This document shows positions 24,281 to 32,380 of a stretch of 32,380 nucleotides of DNA, one piece after another (position 1 is the first letter of the stretch; every line of letters starts with the position of its first letter). The DNA is from a bacterium (GTDB taxonomy: Bacteria; Joyebacterota; Joyebacteria; Joyebacterales; Joyebacteraceae), in assembly GCA_025774645.1 (NCBI GenBank), contig JALGVN010000002.1, forward strand, positions 1 through 32,380, read 5' to 3'. The translations under genes and the position numbers were made by a program. The notes under the pieces were generated by a model. That model was given only the letters and a program-made list of their open reading frames with translations, ran no database searches and was not told the DNA's origin.

Positions 24281-24309
24281 CGAGGGGCAGGCGTGCAGCC
24301 TGCCCCTCG
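24281..24309 (+). terminator. Terminator of the 23928-24254 gene
   Basis: CGAGGGGCAGGC-gtgca-GCCTGCCCCTCG: perfect 12-bp stem followed by CTCTGTT. Confidence 0.75.
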
Positions 24310-24550
24310 CTCTGTTGCAGAGTGGTTCCCTCTCCGGGATTCGGGGGAGGTCACTCGATCGTGTCCCGCCGCCGGAACGGAACTTGCTTCCTGTGGCACT
24401 GCGGGCGTCCCGAGTGACGCTCTGCGAGAAACGGCTGTGGCGCCGTCCGACCGTCGGGCGGCTGCCGCTTCCCCGTGCGCCCATCGGGTCGCAGCGTGCG
24501 ATCCGCTCCGGGGTGCTGCGTTGTGCGGGCCGGCGACAGGGGGCGAGACG

Positions 24551-25702
24551 ATGTCTCAGGAGTTGAACGAGCCGAAGGGCAGAGTGCTGATCGTCGACGA
24601 CGAGTCCTGCATCCGCGAGATCGTGTGCAGGATCCTCACGGACGAGGGATACCTGTGCGAAGGCGCGGGCGACGCCGACGAGGCTCTCTCACGGCTCTCA
24701 CAGGGCGACTACGAGTGCGTGCTCTCCGACATCCACATGCCGGGGATGGACGGCGTCGACCTCCTGAGACAGATCAGGCTCATGAACGAGGACGTCGGGG
24801 TGATCATGATCACCGGCGCTCCCGACATGGACAACGCGCTCGAAGCCATGAGGCTCGGCGCATACGATCACCTCTCGAAGCCCCTGAACCTCGCGCAGCT
24901 GGCGCTCACCGTCAAGCGCGCCGTCGAGAAGAAGAGGCTCGTCGAGGAGAACCGCGAGTATCAGCGGCTCCTCGAAGAGAAGGTCCAGGAGCGCACGAAA
25001 CAGCTCTACGAGGCCAACCAGGAGCTCCGCAGGCTCTTCCTCTCGAGCATCAAGGCCCTCGCCCAGGCGCTGGAAGCAAAGGACGAGTACACGCAGGGCC
25101 ACTCGACGCGCGTGGCGGAAGAGTCCGTGAGGATCGCGAGGTATCTCAAGCTCTCCGAGCACGAGGTGGAGAACATCTGGCTCGCCGGCTTCCTGCACGA
25201 CATCGGGAAGATCGGCATCAGGGAGAACGTCCTCAACAAGCCCGGCAAGCTCGACGCGGCAGAGTGGGACCTCGTCCAGCAGCACCCGGTCCTCGCCGAG
25301 AAGATCCTCGAACCGATCGAGGAGCTGGCGGAGGTCATCAAGATCGTCCGGCACCACCACGAGCGATTCGACGGAAGCGGGTATCCCGACGGGGTGGCGG
25401 GGAGCGAGATCCCGCTCGGCGCGCGCATCCTCGGCGTGGCCGACGCCTTCGACGCCCTCACGTCGCGCCGTCCCTATCGCGACGCCCTCACGGTCAGCGA
25501 GGCACTCACAGTCCTCGAGGACGCCGCCGGGACCCAGTTCGACAGCGTCCTCGTGCGCGCGTTCGTGAGCGCCAGAAGCGAGGCGAGCGCCTGGCAGGAG
25601 ACACCTGGAACATCCCCGGAACCGGACGTTTTGCAGGATGCGAGAGGCTCCGGGACCAGCTCACCGGGGCCCGTTCCATTTCGGCTGAGTGATCTGAGTT
25701 AA
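24551..25702 (+). CDS. Response regulator with HD-GYP domain (probable c-di-GMP phosphodiesterase)
   Basis: Receiver domain VLIVDDESCIREIVCRIL...CVLSDIHMPGMDGVDLL...SKPL; HD-GYP motifs FLHDIGKIGIRENVL and HHHERFDGSGYPDGVAGSEIPLGARILGVADAFDALTSRRPYR. Confidence 0.93.
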   Translation: MSQELNEPKGRVLIVDDESCIREIVCRILTDEGYLCEGAGDADEALSRLSQGDYECVLSDIHMPGMDGVDLLRQIRLMNEDVGVIMITGAPDMDNALEAMRLGAYDHLSKPLNLAQLALTVKRAVEKKRLVEENREYQRLLEEKVQERTKQLYEANQELRRLFLSSIKALAQALEAKDEYTQGHSTRVAEESVRIARYLKLSEHEVENIWLAGFLHDIGKIGIRENVLNKPGKLDAAEWDLVQQHPVLAEKILEPIEELAEVIKIVRHHHERFDGSGYPDGVAGSEIPLGARILGVADAFDALTSRRPYRDALTVSEALTVLEDAAGTQFDSVLVRAFVSARSEASAWQETPGTSPEPDVLQDARGSGTSSPGPVPFRLSDLS

Positions 25703-25751
25703 CGTGCCTTCCCTCCTGTAGTTATACCCTACACACCCGTTCTGCCCAGAC

Positions 25752-25767
25752 TGGCATGTGCCTTGCA
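25752..25767 (+). promoter_or_regulatory. Sigma54-type promoter upstream of the pil operon
   Basis: TGGCATGTGCCTTGCA: GG and GC dinucleotides separated by exactly 10 nt, located 60 nt upstream of the pilB start. Confidence 0.75.
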
Positions 25768-25778
25768 TCTTAGGACTG

Positions 25779-25795
25779 GGCGGATGTAATCCGCC
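25779..25795 (+). other. 5'-terminal transcript hairpin of the pil operon
   Basis: GGCGGAT-gta-ATCCGCC: perfect 7-bp stem starting about 12 nt after the sigma54 GC element, i.e. near the predicted +1. Confidence 0.55.
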
Positions 25796-25828
25796 GTTTG
25801 AACTCGTCACAGGACAAGGACTTAGCAC

Positions 25829-27361
25829 GTGAGCCACATGGAGCCAGAAGCTGGTGCGAGGCTCGCTCTGTCGGACCTCGACATCGATTGCCACGTCGTC
25901 CGCCTGATCCCCCGGGAGATGGCGAGGCGGTTCTGCCTCGTCGCGGTCGGCAGGGAGGAGGACACCCTCCTCGTTGCGATGAGCGATCCGTACGACGTCA
26001 TCGCGACCGATACCGTGACGGCCAACACGGGCTACGAGATCAAGCCGGCCGCCGCAGACCCCGAGGAGATCGTCGCGATCATCGAGCAGTACTACGGCGA
26101 GGAGATCGACATCGAGGAGAGCATCCAGAGCATCCTCGACGTCGAGGTCGAGGGCGACGGACGCGCCGAGGCGGACACCGAGCAGCTTTCGATCGAGCCG
26201 AACGACGCGCCCGTCATCCGGCTCGTGAACCTCATCATGCTCCAGGCGATCGAGGAAGGCGCGAGCGACATCCACATCGAGCCGCGTGAGAAGGGCCTGG
26301 CCGTGAGGATCAGAGTCGACGGTCGACTCAGGGAGATCCTCCCTCCGCCGAAGCGGATGCAGTGGGCGATCACCTCCAGGATCAAGATCCTCTCCGGCCT
26401 CAACATCGCGGAGCGGCGGCTTCCCCAGGACGGAAGCTGCAGGGTGCGAATCATGTCCAAGGTCGTCGACATCCGCGTCTCGGTCATCCCGACGATCTAC
26501 GGCGAGAAGGTCGTCATGCGTCTTCTCGACAAGACGAACCTCATGACCGAGTTCGCGGACCTCGGTTTCGACGACCGTTCCCTCTCGATCATCCAGGCGG
26601 CGATCACGGAGCCGCACGGCATGGTGCTCCTCACAGGGCCCACGGGGAGCGGGAAAACGACGACGCTCTACTCGGCGCTGACGTTCATCAACACGCCGGA
26701 CAAGAACATCATGACGGTCGAGGATCCCGTGGAGTACGAGCTGGCCGGGATCAACCAGGTGCGCGCGAGGCCGGACATCGGGCTGGACTTCGCGGCTGCG
26801 CTCCGGTCGTTCCTGCGACAGGACCCGGACGTGATCCTCGTCGGCGAGATCCGCGACCTCGAGACCGCGTCGATCGGGATCAAGGCGGCACAGACGGGAC
26901 ACCTCGTCTTCAGCACGCTGCACACGAACGACGCCACGTCGACGATCGACCGGCTCCTGAACATGGGGGTCGAGCCGTACCTTCTCTGCGCCTCTCTCAA
27001 CCTCGCCATCGCGCAGCGCCTCGTTCGGAAGATCTGCGAGAACTGCCGCGAGCCGTACCAGCCGACCCAGGGGCTGATCGACCGGTTCCACGAGTGGCTG
27101 CCCGACGCCGGCGAGGTGACCTTCTACCACGGCAAGGGTTGCTCGGATTGCGGGCAGACAGGCTACCGGGGGAGGATGGCGATCTACGAGATCTTCCCGA
27201 TCACGCGCGCAGTGAAGGACCTGGTGCTCAGCGGCACGGTGGGACCGGGGATCAGGGACCAGGCGATTGCCGACGGCATGAGGCCGCTTGCTCAGAACGG
27301 CATGGAGAAGGTACGTATCGGGCTCACGACGATAGACGAAGTGCTCAGCGTCGCGGCGTAG
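25829..27361 (+). CDS. pilB: Type IV pilus assembly ATPase PilB (GspE family)
   Basis: Walker A GPTGSGKTTTLYSAL; VEDPVEYELAGINQV; LRQDPDVILVGEIRDLETA; tetracysteine CENC...CSDCG. Confidence 0.93.
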   Translation: MSHMEPEAGARLALSDLDIDCHVVRLIPREMARRFCLVAVGREEDTLLVAMSDPYDVIATDTVTANTGYEIKPAAADPEEIVAIIEQYYGEEIDIEESIQSILDVEVEGDGRAEADTEQLSIEPNDAPVIRLVNLIMLQAIEEGASDIHIEPREKGLAVRIRVDGRLREILPPPKRMQWAITSRIKILSGLNIAERRLPQDGSCRVRIMSKVVDIRVSVIPTIYGEKVVMRLLDKTNLMTEFADLGFDDRSLSIIQAAITEPHGMVLLTGPTGSGKTTTLYSALTFINTPDKNIMTVEDPVEYELAGINQVRARPDIGLDFAAALRSFLRQDPDVILVGEIRDLETASIGIKAAQTGHLVFSTLHTNDATSTIDRLLNMGVEPYLLCASLNLAIAQRLVRKICENCREPYQPTQGLIDRFHEWLPDAGEVTFYHGKGCSDCGQTGYRGRMAIYEIFPITRAVKDLVLSGTVGPGIRDQAIADGMRPLAQNGMEKVRIGLTTIDEVLSVAA

Positions 27362-27396
27362 GGTCGCCGGGGCGGGGCGGACGACTGGAGCGAATT

Positions 27397-28491
27397 ATGA
27401 CGCCGGAAATCAAGAAGCTGTTGGACGAGATGGTCGAGCGGAGGGCCTCTGACCTCCACATCACGGCCGGTGTGCCCCCGCAGTACCGGATCGACGGAAC
27501 TTTGGTCGCGACCGACCACCCGCCGCTCGATCCCGTGACGAGCCGCGAGTACTCGTACGCGATCCTCGACGAGCGGCGGATCGCGAAGTTCGAGGCCGAG
27601 AAGGGCCTGGACACGTCATTCAGTGTGGAAGGGTTGGGCCGGTTCAGGGTGAACGTCTTCCTCCAGCGGGGCAGTGTCTCCGCGGCGATCAGACATCTGC
27701 CGTGGGAGATCCCGTCCATGGAGGAGCTCGGGGTGCCGCTCATCATGCGCGACTTCTGCGAGAAGCTCTCCGGTCTCGTCCTCGTCAGCGGGCCCACGGG
27801 CTCCGGGAAGTCGACGACCCTCGCCTCGATGATCGACTACATCAACACGACGCACAACGTGCACATCCTCGCGATCGAGGACCCGATCGAGTACCTCCAC
27901 ACCCACAAATTCTCGCTCGTGAACCAGCGCGAGATCGGCAGGGACGCGACGTCGTTCCCAGACGCCGTCCGCCAGGTTCTCAGGCAGGACCCGGACGTCA
28001 TCTGCATCGGCGAGATCCGCGACCTCGAGAGCGTCCGCACGGCGCTGACGCTCGCGGAGACCGGGCACCTCGTGCTCTCGACCGTCCACACGAACGACGC
28101 GCCCCAGGCGATCAGCCGAATCATCGACATCTTCCCGCCGCACGAGCAGCAGGGCGTGAGGACCCAGTTGTCGATGTGTCTTCAGGGCGTGCTCGTCCAG
28201 AAGCTTCTTCCGGAAGCGTGTGGAGTAGGCCGGTGTCTTGCTACAGAGCTGATGGTGGCGACCTCGGCCGTCCGGAACCTGATCAGGGAGAACAACCTGC
28301 AGCAGCTCCGGTCGTCCATCGAGACCGGTGCAAAGGACGGTATGCACAGCCTGAACGCGTCGCTCCTCACACTCGTCGGCGACAACAGGATCACGGCCGA
28401 GCTGGCCATCGTTGTCACGAACGACGTGAAGGGCATCCTTCGCGAACTCGGGCGGAGCAGGCCCGATCTCGCGGTGGGACTGAGGAACTAG
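27397..28491 (+). CDS. pilT: Type IV pilus retraction ATPase PilT
   Basis: LLDEMVERRASDLHITAGVPPQYRIDG; GPTGSGKSTTLASMIDYIN; AIEDPIEYLH; LRQDPDVICIGEIRDLESV. Confidence 0.93.
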   Translation: MTPEIKKLLDEMVERRASDLHITAGVPPQYRIDGTLVATDHPPLDPVTSREYSYAILDERRIAKFEAEKGLDTSFSVEGLGRFRVNVFLQRGSVSAAIRHLPWEIPSMEELGVPLIMRDFCEKLSGLVLVSGPTGSGKSTTLASMIDYINTTHNVHILAIEDPIEYLHTHKFSLVNQREIGRDATSFPDAVRQVLRQDPDVICIGEIRDLESVRTALTLAETGHLVLSTVHTNDAPQAISRIIDIFPPHEQQGVRTQLSMCLQGVLVQKLLPEACGVGRCLATELMVATSAVRNLIRENNLQQLRSSIETGAKDGMHSLNASLLTLVGDNRITAELAIVVTNDVKGILRELGRSRPDLAVGLRN

Positions 28492-28525
28492 ACGGAACCG
28501 ACCCGACACCAAGAGGACACGGAAC

Positions 28526-29731
28526 ATGCCCGACTTCGTATACACGGCAAAGTCACCCAGCGGCAAGACGGTCAGCGGCGCCCGGTTCGCGGACACCGAG
28601 ATCAGTCTCGTCTCGCTCCTCCGGAAGGAGAACCTGGTCGTCCTGTCCGTGACCCCGGCCGCGGCCGCGGGCAAGCCCTCGCGCGCCTCGCGCGGCAAGG
28701 TCAAGGTCAGGGATCTGGCGATCCTCTGCCGGCAGCTCGCGACGATGCTCGACGCGGGGCTGCCTGTCCTCGAGTCGCTCGACGGCATCGGCGACCAGAT
28801 CGAGAACGAGACCCTGGGCCACGTTCTCACGCAGGTCACTTCCGACATCGAGGCCGGCTCGACGTTCTCGCAGGCCCTCGGGAAGCACGACAGGGTTTTC
28901 TCGATGCTCTTCGTCTCGATGGTGAGGGCGGGCGAGGAGTCCGGCGCTCTGCCGAAGGTCCTCGCGCGGCTGGCCGACTACCTCGAGGCGAGGGACGCCC
29001 TCGCGAGGAAGATCCGGGCGGCGGCCGCCTATCCCCTGTTCATCGCCGGCTTCTTCATCGTCGCCGTTGCGGGGATCATGCTCTTCCTCATCCCGCAGTT
29101 CGAGAGCATCTTCGAGAGCTTCGCGCTCGATCTGCCGACGCTGACCAAGGTCCTGATCATGATCTCGCGGTTCGTCGGAAGGAACCTCGTGTACGAGGTC
29201 ATCCTCATCGCAGGCGGCTCGTACGCGTTCTGGAAGTGGAAGGACACTCCCGGCGGCAGGCGGAAGCTCGACCAGATCCTCCTGAGGCTCCCGCTCTTCG
29301 GCAAGCTCATCCTCAAGGCCGCGGTCGCGCGGTTCTCGAGGACCCTCGGAACGCTCCTTGAGAACGGCGTGACGGTCATCGCGGCTCTCGAGATCGTCGG
29401 AGAGACGTCCGGGAACGACATCATCAAGGAAGAGGTCGAGAAGGTGAGCAACGGTGTGATCAACGGGTCGACGATCTCAGAGAAACTCGCGGAGTCCCCG
29501 GTCTTTCCCAAGATGGTCGTGAGCATGGTCGCGGCCGGAGAGGGATCAGGGAACCTGCCTCAGATGCTCAACAAGGTGTCCGAGTTCTACACGCGTGAGG
29601 TCGACTCCGCAATCAGCGGGCTGACGTCGATGATCGAGCCCGCGCTGATCGTGGGACTCGGCGCCATTGTGACGGTTGTTGTTCTTGCGATCTACCTGCC
29701 CATCTTCCAGATGGCGACAGGGATACAGTAG
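28526..29731 (+). CDS. pilC: Type IV pilus inner-membrane protein PilC (GspF family)
   Basis: LAILCRQLATMLDAGLPVLESL; MVRAGEESGALPKVLARLADYLEARDALARKIRAAAAYPLF; VAAGEGSGNLPQMLNKVSEFY. Confidence 0.92.
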   Translation: MPDFVYTAKSPSGKTVSGARFADTEISLVSLLRKENLVVLSVTPAAAAGKPSRASRGKVKVRDLAILCRQLATMLDAGLPVLESLDGIGDQIENETLGHVLTQVTSDIEAGSTFSQALGKHDRVFSMLFVSMVRAGEESGALPKVLARLADYLEARDALARKIRAAAAYPLFIAGFFIVAVAGIMLFLIPQFESIFESFALDLPTLTKVLIMISRFVGRNLVYEVILIAGGSYAFWKWKDTPGGRRKLDQILLRLPLFGKLILKAAVARFSRTLGTLLENGVTVIAALEIVGETSGNDIIKEEVEKVSNGVINGSTISEKLAESPVFPKMVVSMVAAGEGSGNLPQMLNKVSEFYTREVDSAISGLTSMIEPALIVGLGAIVTVVVLAIYLPIFQMATGIQ

Positions 29732-29778
29732 ATCGCAGGCTAGGGGGAGACATGAGCAAGAGAGGAGGTGGAAAAGAT

Positions 29779-30198
29779 ATGCGCGGGAACAAGGGTTTCA
29801 CGCTCGTCGAGTTGATGATTGTCGTCATCATCGTCGGCATCCTTGCTGCTGTGGCCATTCCGATGTACCAGGGCGCGACTGAGCGTGCCAAGGCGTCGGA
29901 GGCCGTCGCGGCTCTCGGCACGATCCGTGGTGCGATGCGTGTGTACTACGCCGAGCACGGCACGTACGTCAGCGCTAGCTTTACGGACGGAGCCTTGGTC
30001 ACGAACGGCAGTGTTCTGGATGTGAGTGACTTCGATCTGATGGGCCGATACTTCAGCTCTGCATGCTACACGTTCAACGGCGCTCCTACGGCCGCCGCTT
30101 TCAGCATTGAGTGCGACGGTGCAAACAGCGCTGCTCCGAACGCAGGCGAGGTGGCAGGCATCACACGGACGATCAACCAGGACGGCGACATCTCGTAG
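29779..30198 (+). CDS. Type IV pilin 1
   Basis: MRGNKG|FTLVELMIVVIIVGILAAVAIPMYQ prepilin motif; C-terminal disulfide-type loop CYTFNGAPTAAAFSIEC; AGGAGGT RBS. Confidence 0.92.
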   Translation: MRGNKGFTLVELMIVVIIVGILAAVAIPMYQGATERAKASEAVAALGTIRGAMRVYYAEHGTYVSASFTDGALVTNGSVLDVSDFDLMGRYFSSACYTFNGAPTAAAFSIECDGANSAAPNAGEVAGITRTINQDGDIS

Positions 30199-30214
30199 CA
30201 ACGATGACCACACG

Positions 30215-30244
30215 CGGGGGCGGCGCCTCATGGCGCCGTCCCCG
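30215..30244 (+). terminator. Terminator/attenuator between pilin 1 and pilin 2
   Basis: CGGGGGCGGCGCC-tcat-GGCGCCGTCCCCG: 13-bp stem (one G-T), 16 nt after the pilin 1 stop. Confidence 0.6.
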
Positions 30245-30358
30245 ACAGCGCGGAGGCGCGGACCGCAGGACTGCGAAGGTGTTGGTTCGGCTGACCTGAT
30301 GGTGCGCGACTTCACGAAGACGCGCGCAGCCGCGTGAAAGGTGACGGATGGCGCAGGG

Positions 30359-30874
30359 ATGAGGAAGCCTCGAGACATGGACGCGACTCCAGGAGAGAAC
30401 ACCAGGGGCTTCACCGTTGCCGAGCTCATGATTGTACTGGTTGTGATCGGCGTTCTGGCTTCGGTCGCCATTCCTCTCTATCAGGTCGTGCCGGAGAAGT
30501 CGAAGGAGACGGAGGCCATCGCGAAGCTCGTCCTGATTCGCGACGCGATGCTCGCCTACCGTGAGGAGAACGCGACTTTCGGGCACCCGAGCTTCGCGGA
30601 CGGCCGGCCCGTTCCCGCCGAGGGGATCTCGAAGGAGGACGGTCCACGGGCGGAAGGGAGCCTCGGACTCAGCAGCGACGCACTCCTGGGTCGATATTAC
30701 AGCCACGAGTGCTTCTCCTTCGACGGGACGCCGAGCGAGGACGAATTCACGATCGTCTGCGACGGCTCGCGAAGCACGGCGCCGTACGGGAACGAGGTGG
30801 CGAGGCTCGTCTACACGATCGACCGCGAAGGGAGCATCGACGGCGGAGCGCGAGCCGGGCTCGGGAGGCGGTGA
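30359..30874 (+). CDS. Type IV pilin 2 (divergent)
   Basis: ENTRG|FTVAELMIVLVVIGVLASVAIPLYQ; CFSFDGTPSEDEFTIVC loop; longer, variable middle region. Start uncertain (30341 GTG, 30359 or 30377). Confidence 0.85.
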   Translation: MRKPRDMDATPGENTRGFTVAELMIVLVVIGVLASVAIPLYQVVPEKSKETEAIAKLVLIRDAMLAYREENATFGHPSFADGRPVPAEGISKEDGPRAEGSLGLSSDALLGRYYSHECFSFDGTPSEDEFTIVCDGSRSTAPYGNEVARLVYTIDREGSIDGGARAGLGRR

Positions 30875-31064
30875 CTTCAGATGGGAGCGTCGACCGACCC
30901 GGATCGAACGGAGGCCGACCACGAGAGACTGTGAACGCTGTTCTGTGATCGATTGGAAGCAGATCGAAGGGAAGCAGACCGAGAGACCTTCCGCCCGTCG
31001 GGTTCGGCGGGCCGCTCCCGGAGGGGGGAGGAGGAAGGCCGATCGAACACTGGAGGTGGGCGAG

Positions 31065-31499
31065 ATGGGCCTGAAGAACAGGGGAGGCTTCACCCTCGTC
31101 GAGCTCATGATCGTGGTCATCGTCGTCGGCGTGCTCGCCGCCGTCGCGATACCGATGTACCAGGTCATGCCGAAGCGATCGAGGGGGACGGAGGCCGCAG
31201 CAGCGCTCGGGCTCGTTCGAAGCTCGATGCGCATCTACTACGCAGAGCACGGGACCTTCGCCAACGCGAGTTTCACTGACGGGGCTCAGGTGACGACGGG
31301 AGAGATCCTCGGGGTGATCGACTTCGATCTTCTGGGGAAGTACTTCAGCACCGAATGCTACACGTTCGACGGCGCACCAACCGCGAACGGGTACACGATC
31401 GAGTGTGACGGTTCGAACAGCACGTCGGCGGGCGCAGCGGACGTTGCCGACGTCGTGATGACGATCGACGAGATCGGCGAGATCACCAACAACTGGTAG
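31065..31499 (+). CDS. Type IV pilin 3
   Basis: MGLKNRGG|FTLVELMIVVIVVGVLAAVAIPMYQ; CYTFDGAPTANGYTIEC; GGAGGTGG RBS. Confidence 0.92.
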   Translation: MGLKNRGGFTLVELMIVVIVVGVLAAVAIPMYQVMPKRSRGTEAAAALGLVRSSMRIYYAEHGTFANASFTDGAQVTTGEILGVIDFDLLGKYFSTECYTFDGAPTANGYTIECDGSNSTSAGAADVADVVMTIDEIGEITNNW

Positions 31500-31516
31500 G
31501 CGTCGCCGGTCACAAG

Positions 31517-31533
31517 CGCGGGCGCGGCCCGCG
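31517..31533 (+). terminator. Hairpin after pilin 3
   Basis: CGCGGGC-gcg-GCCCGCG: perfect 7-bp stem, 18 nt after the stop. No U-tract. Confidence 0.4.
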
Positions 31534-31642
31534 TGTCGGAGGGTGTGGATTGGGACGACTGCTACAGGGTGCATCCCGAGGGAGTGACGCGAGGCCCGAC
31601 TCCGGGTCCCGTTCCCGCGGGATCAACTGGGGGAACAGCAGC

Positions 31643-32380
31643 TTGCTGAGCTCAGAGTCCAAGAGGCTCGTCGGACTCGATCTCGGATCGCGTTCCGTGA
31701 AGCTCGTGGAGCTTTCGGGGACGCCGCCGGACTTCGAGCTCGAGAGCATCGCGTTTGCGTCCGTCGAGGGAGACGATCCGGTCGCGGGGTACAGCCAGGC
31801 GATTCGTTCCGTCCTGGAGACGGGCGGCGTGTGCGCGAGGCGTGTCGCGACGTCGGTCTGTGGCTCGCACGTCGCGGTGAGGAGCTTCAGGTTCCCGAAG
31901 CTGTCGTCCGCGGAGCTCGAGGGCGCGGTGTTCTACGAGGGCAGCCAGGTCATCGCATTCGACATCGAGGACGCGTACGTGGATCACACGGTCCTTCCTC
32001 CGCCATCGGAAGACGAGGAGATGACCGAGGTCCTCTTCGTCGCCGTCAGGAAGGAGAGCGTCGACGCCAGGACGAGGCTCGTGGAGGAGAGCGGGCTCGA
32101 GCCAAGGGTCGTCGGCATCGACGCCCTGGTTCTCCTGGAGGCCTTGCTTCTCGAGGAGGGACTCCCGGAGACCGTCGCCGTGATCGACATAGGGTCCAGG
32201 AGCAGCAGTATCGGGGTGACGAAGCGAGGGGCGGCTCCGTTCGTGAGAGACATCGAGATCGCGGGCAGCTCGTTCACTGAGGCCATCGCGTCGAGCCTCG
32301 GCATCTCCATGGCCGAGGCGGAGAGTGTCAAGCTGTCGGATTCGCGCCGCCTCCCGGCGATCGTCGGCGCCATCGAGGAC
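31643..32380 (+). CDS. pilM: Type IV pilus assembly protein PilM, partial (runs off the window)
   Basis: KRLVGLDLGSRSVKLVELSG...VRSFRFPKLSSAELEGAVFYEGSQVIAFDIEDAYVDHTVL...VAVIDIGSRSSSIGVTKRGAAPFVRDIEIAGSSFTEAIA. Open frame to the edge; TTG start inferred. Confidence 0.85.
   Translation, partial: MLSSESKRLVGLDLGSRSVKLVELSGTPPDFELESIAFASVEGDDPVAGYSQAIRSVLETGGVCARRVATSVCGSHVAVRSFRFPKLSSAELEGAVFYEGSQVIAFDIEDAYVDHTVLPPPSEDEEMTEVLFVAVRKESVDARTRLVEESGLEPRVVGIDALVLLEALLLEEGLPETVAVIDIGSRSSSIGVTKRGAAPFVRDIEIAGSSFTEAIASSLGISMAEAESVKLSDSRRLPAIVGAIED

Noticed and set aside
30954-30985. Short imperfect direct repeat GGAAGCAGATCGA/GGAAGCAGACCGA between pilins 2 and 3
   Set aside because: Two copies only and short. 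Likely chance or local slippage.

Overview
GC-rich bacterial chromosomal segment, about 32.4 kb. The taxon is not determinable from sequence alone; the FlgD/T9SS-like C-terminal domain and lamin-tail proteins are compatible with an FCB-group or Eisenbacteria-like lineage, which is only a guess. Main content: (1) at the left edge on the minus strand, a secreted thioredoxin-fold protein interrupted by an in-frame TGA exactly where the first Cys of a CxxC motif belongs (FTAAG-U-AYCPSA), followed by a bSECIS-like hairpin. This is a strong candidate selenoprotein that the ORF track truncates. (2) A BlaI regulator with a dyad operator, a one-TM remnant of a BlaR1/M56 protein, and a TonB-C-like protein. 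(3) A probable five-gene operon: rubredoxin-ThDP enzyme, fumarate reductase/succinate dehydrogenase flavoprotein and FeS subunits with no membrane anchor, class II fumarase, and a rubredoxin-FMN alpha-hydroxyacid dehydrogenase split by a frameshift. (4) A structured non-coding gap of about 350 nt. (5) A purine-type molybdenum hydroxylase cluster (FAD subunit, fused 2Fe-2S/Mo subunit, SsnA/8-oxoguanine-deaminase-like amidohydrolase) resembling E. coli ygfM-xdhD-ssnA. (6) A secreted BNR/Vps10-like propeller protein and a lamin-tail protein. (7) A compact unit of acpS, AMP-ligase, ACP and kbl with visible promoter and terminator, convergent with an epimerase-type threonine dehydrogenase. (8) A response regulator-HD-GYP gene followed by a sigma54-type promoter and a type IV pilus locus (pilB, pilT, pilC, three tandem pilins, partial pilM). 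No tRNA, rRNA, CRISPR or transposase was recognised.
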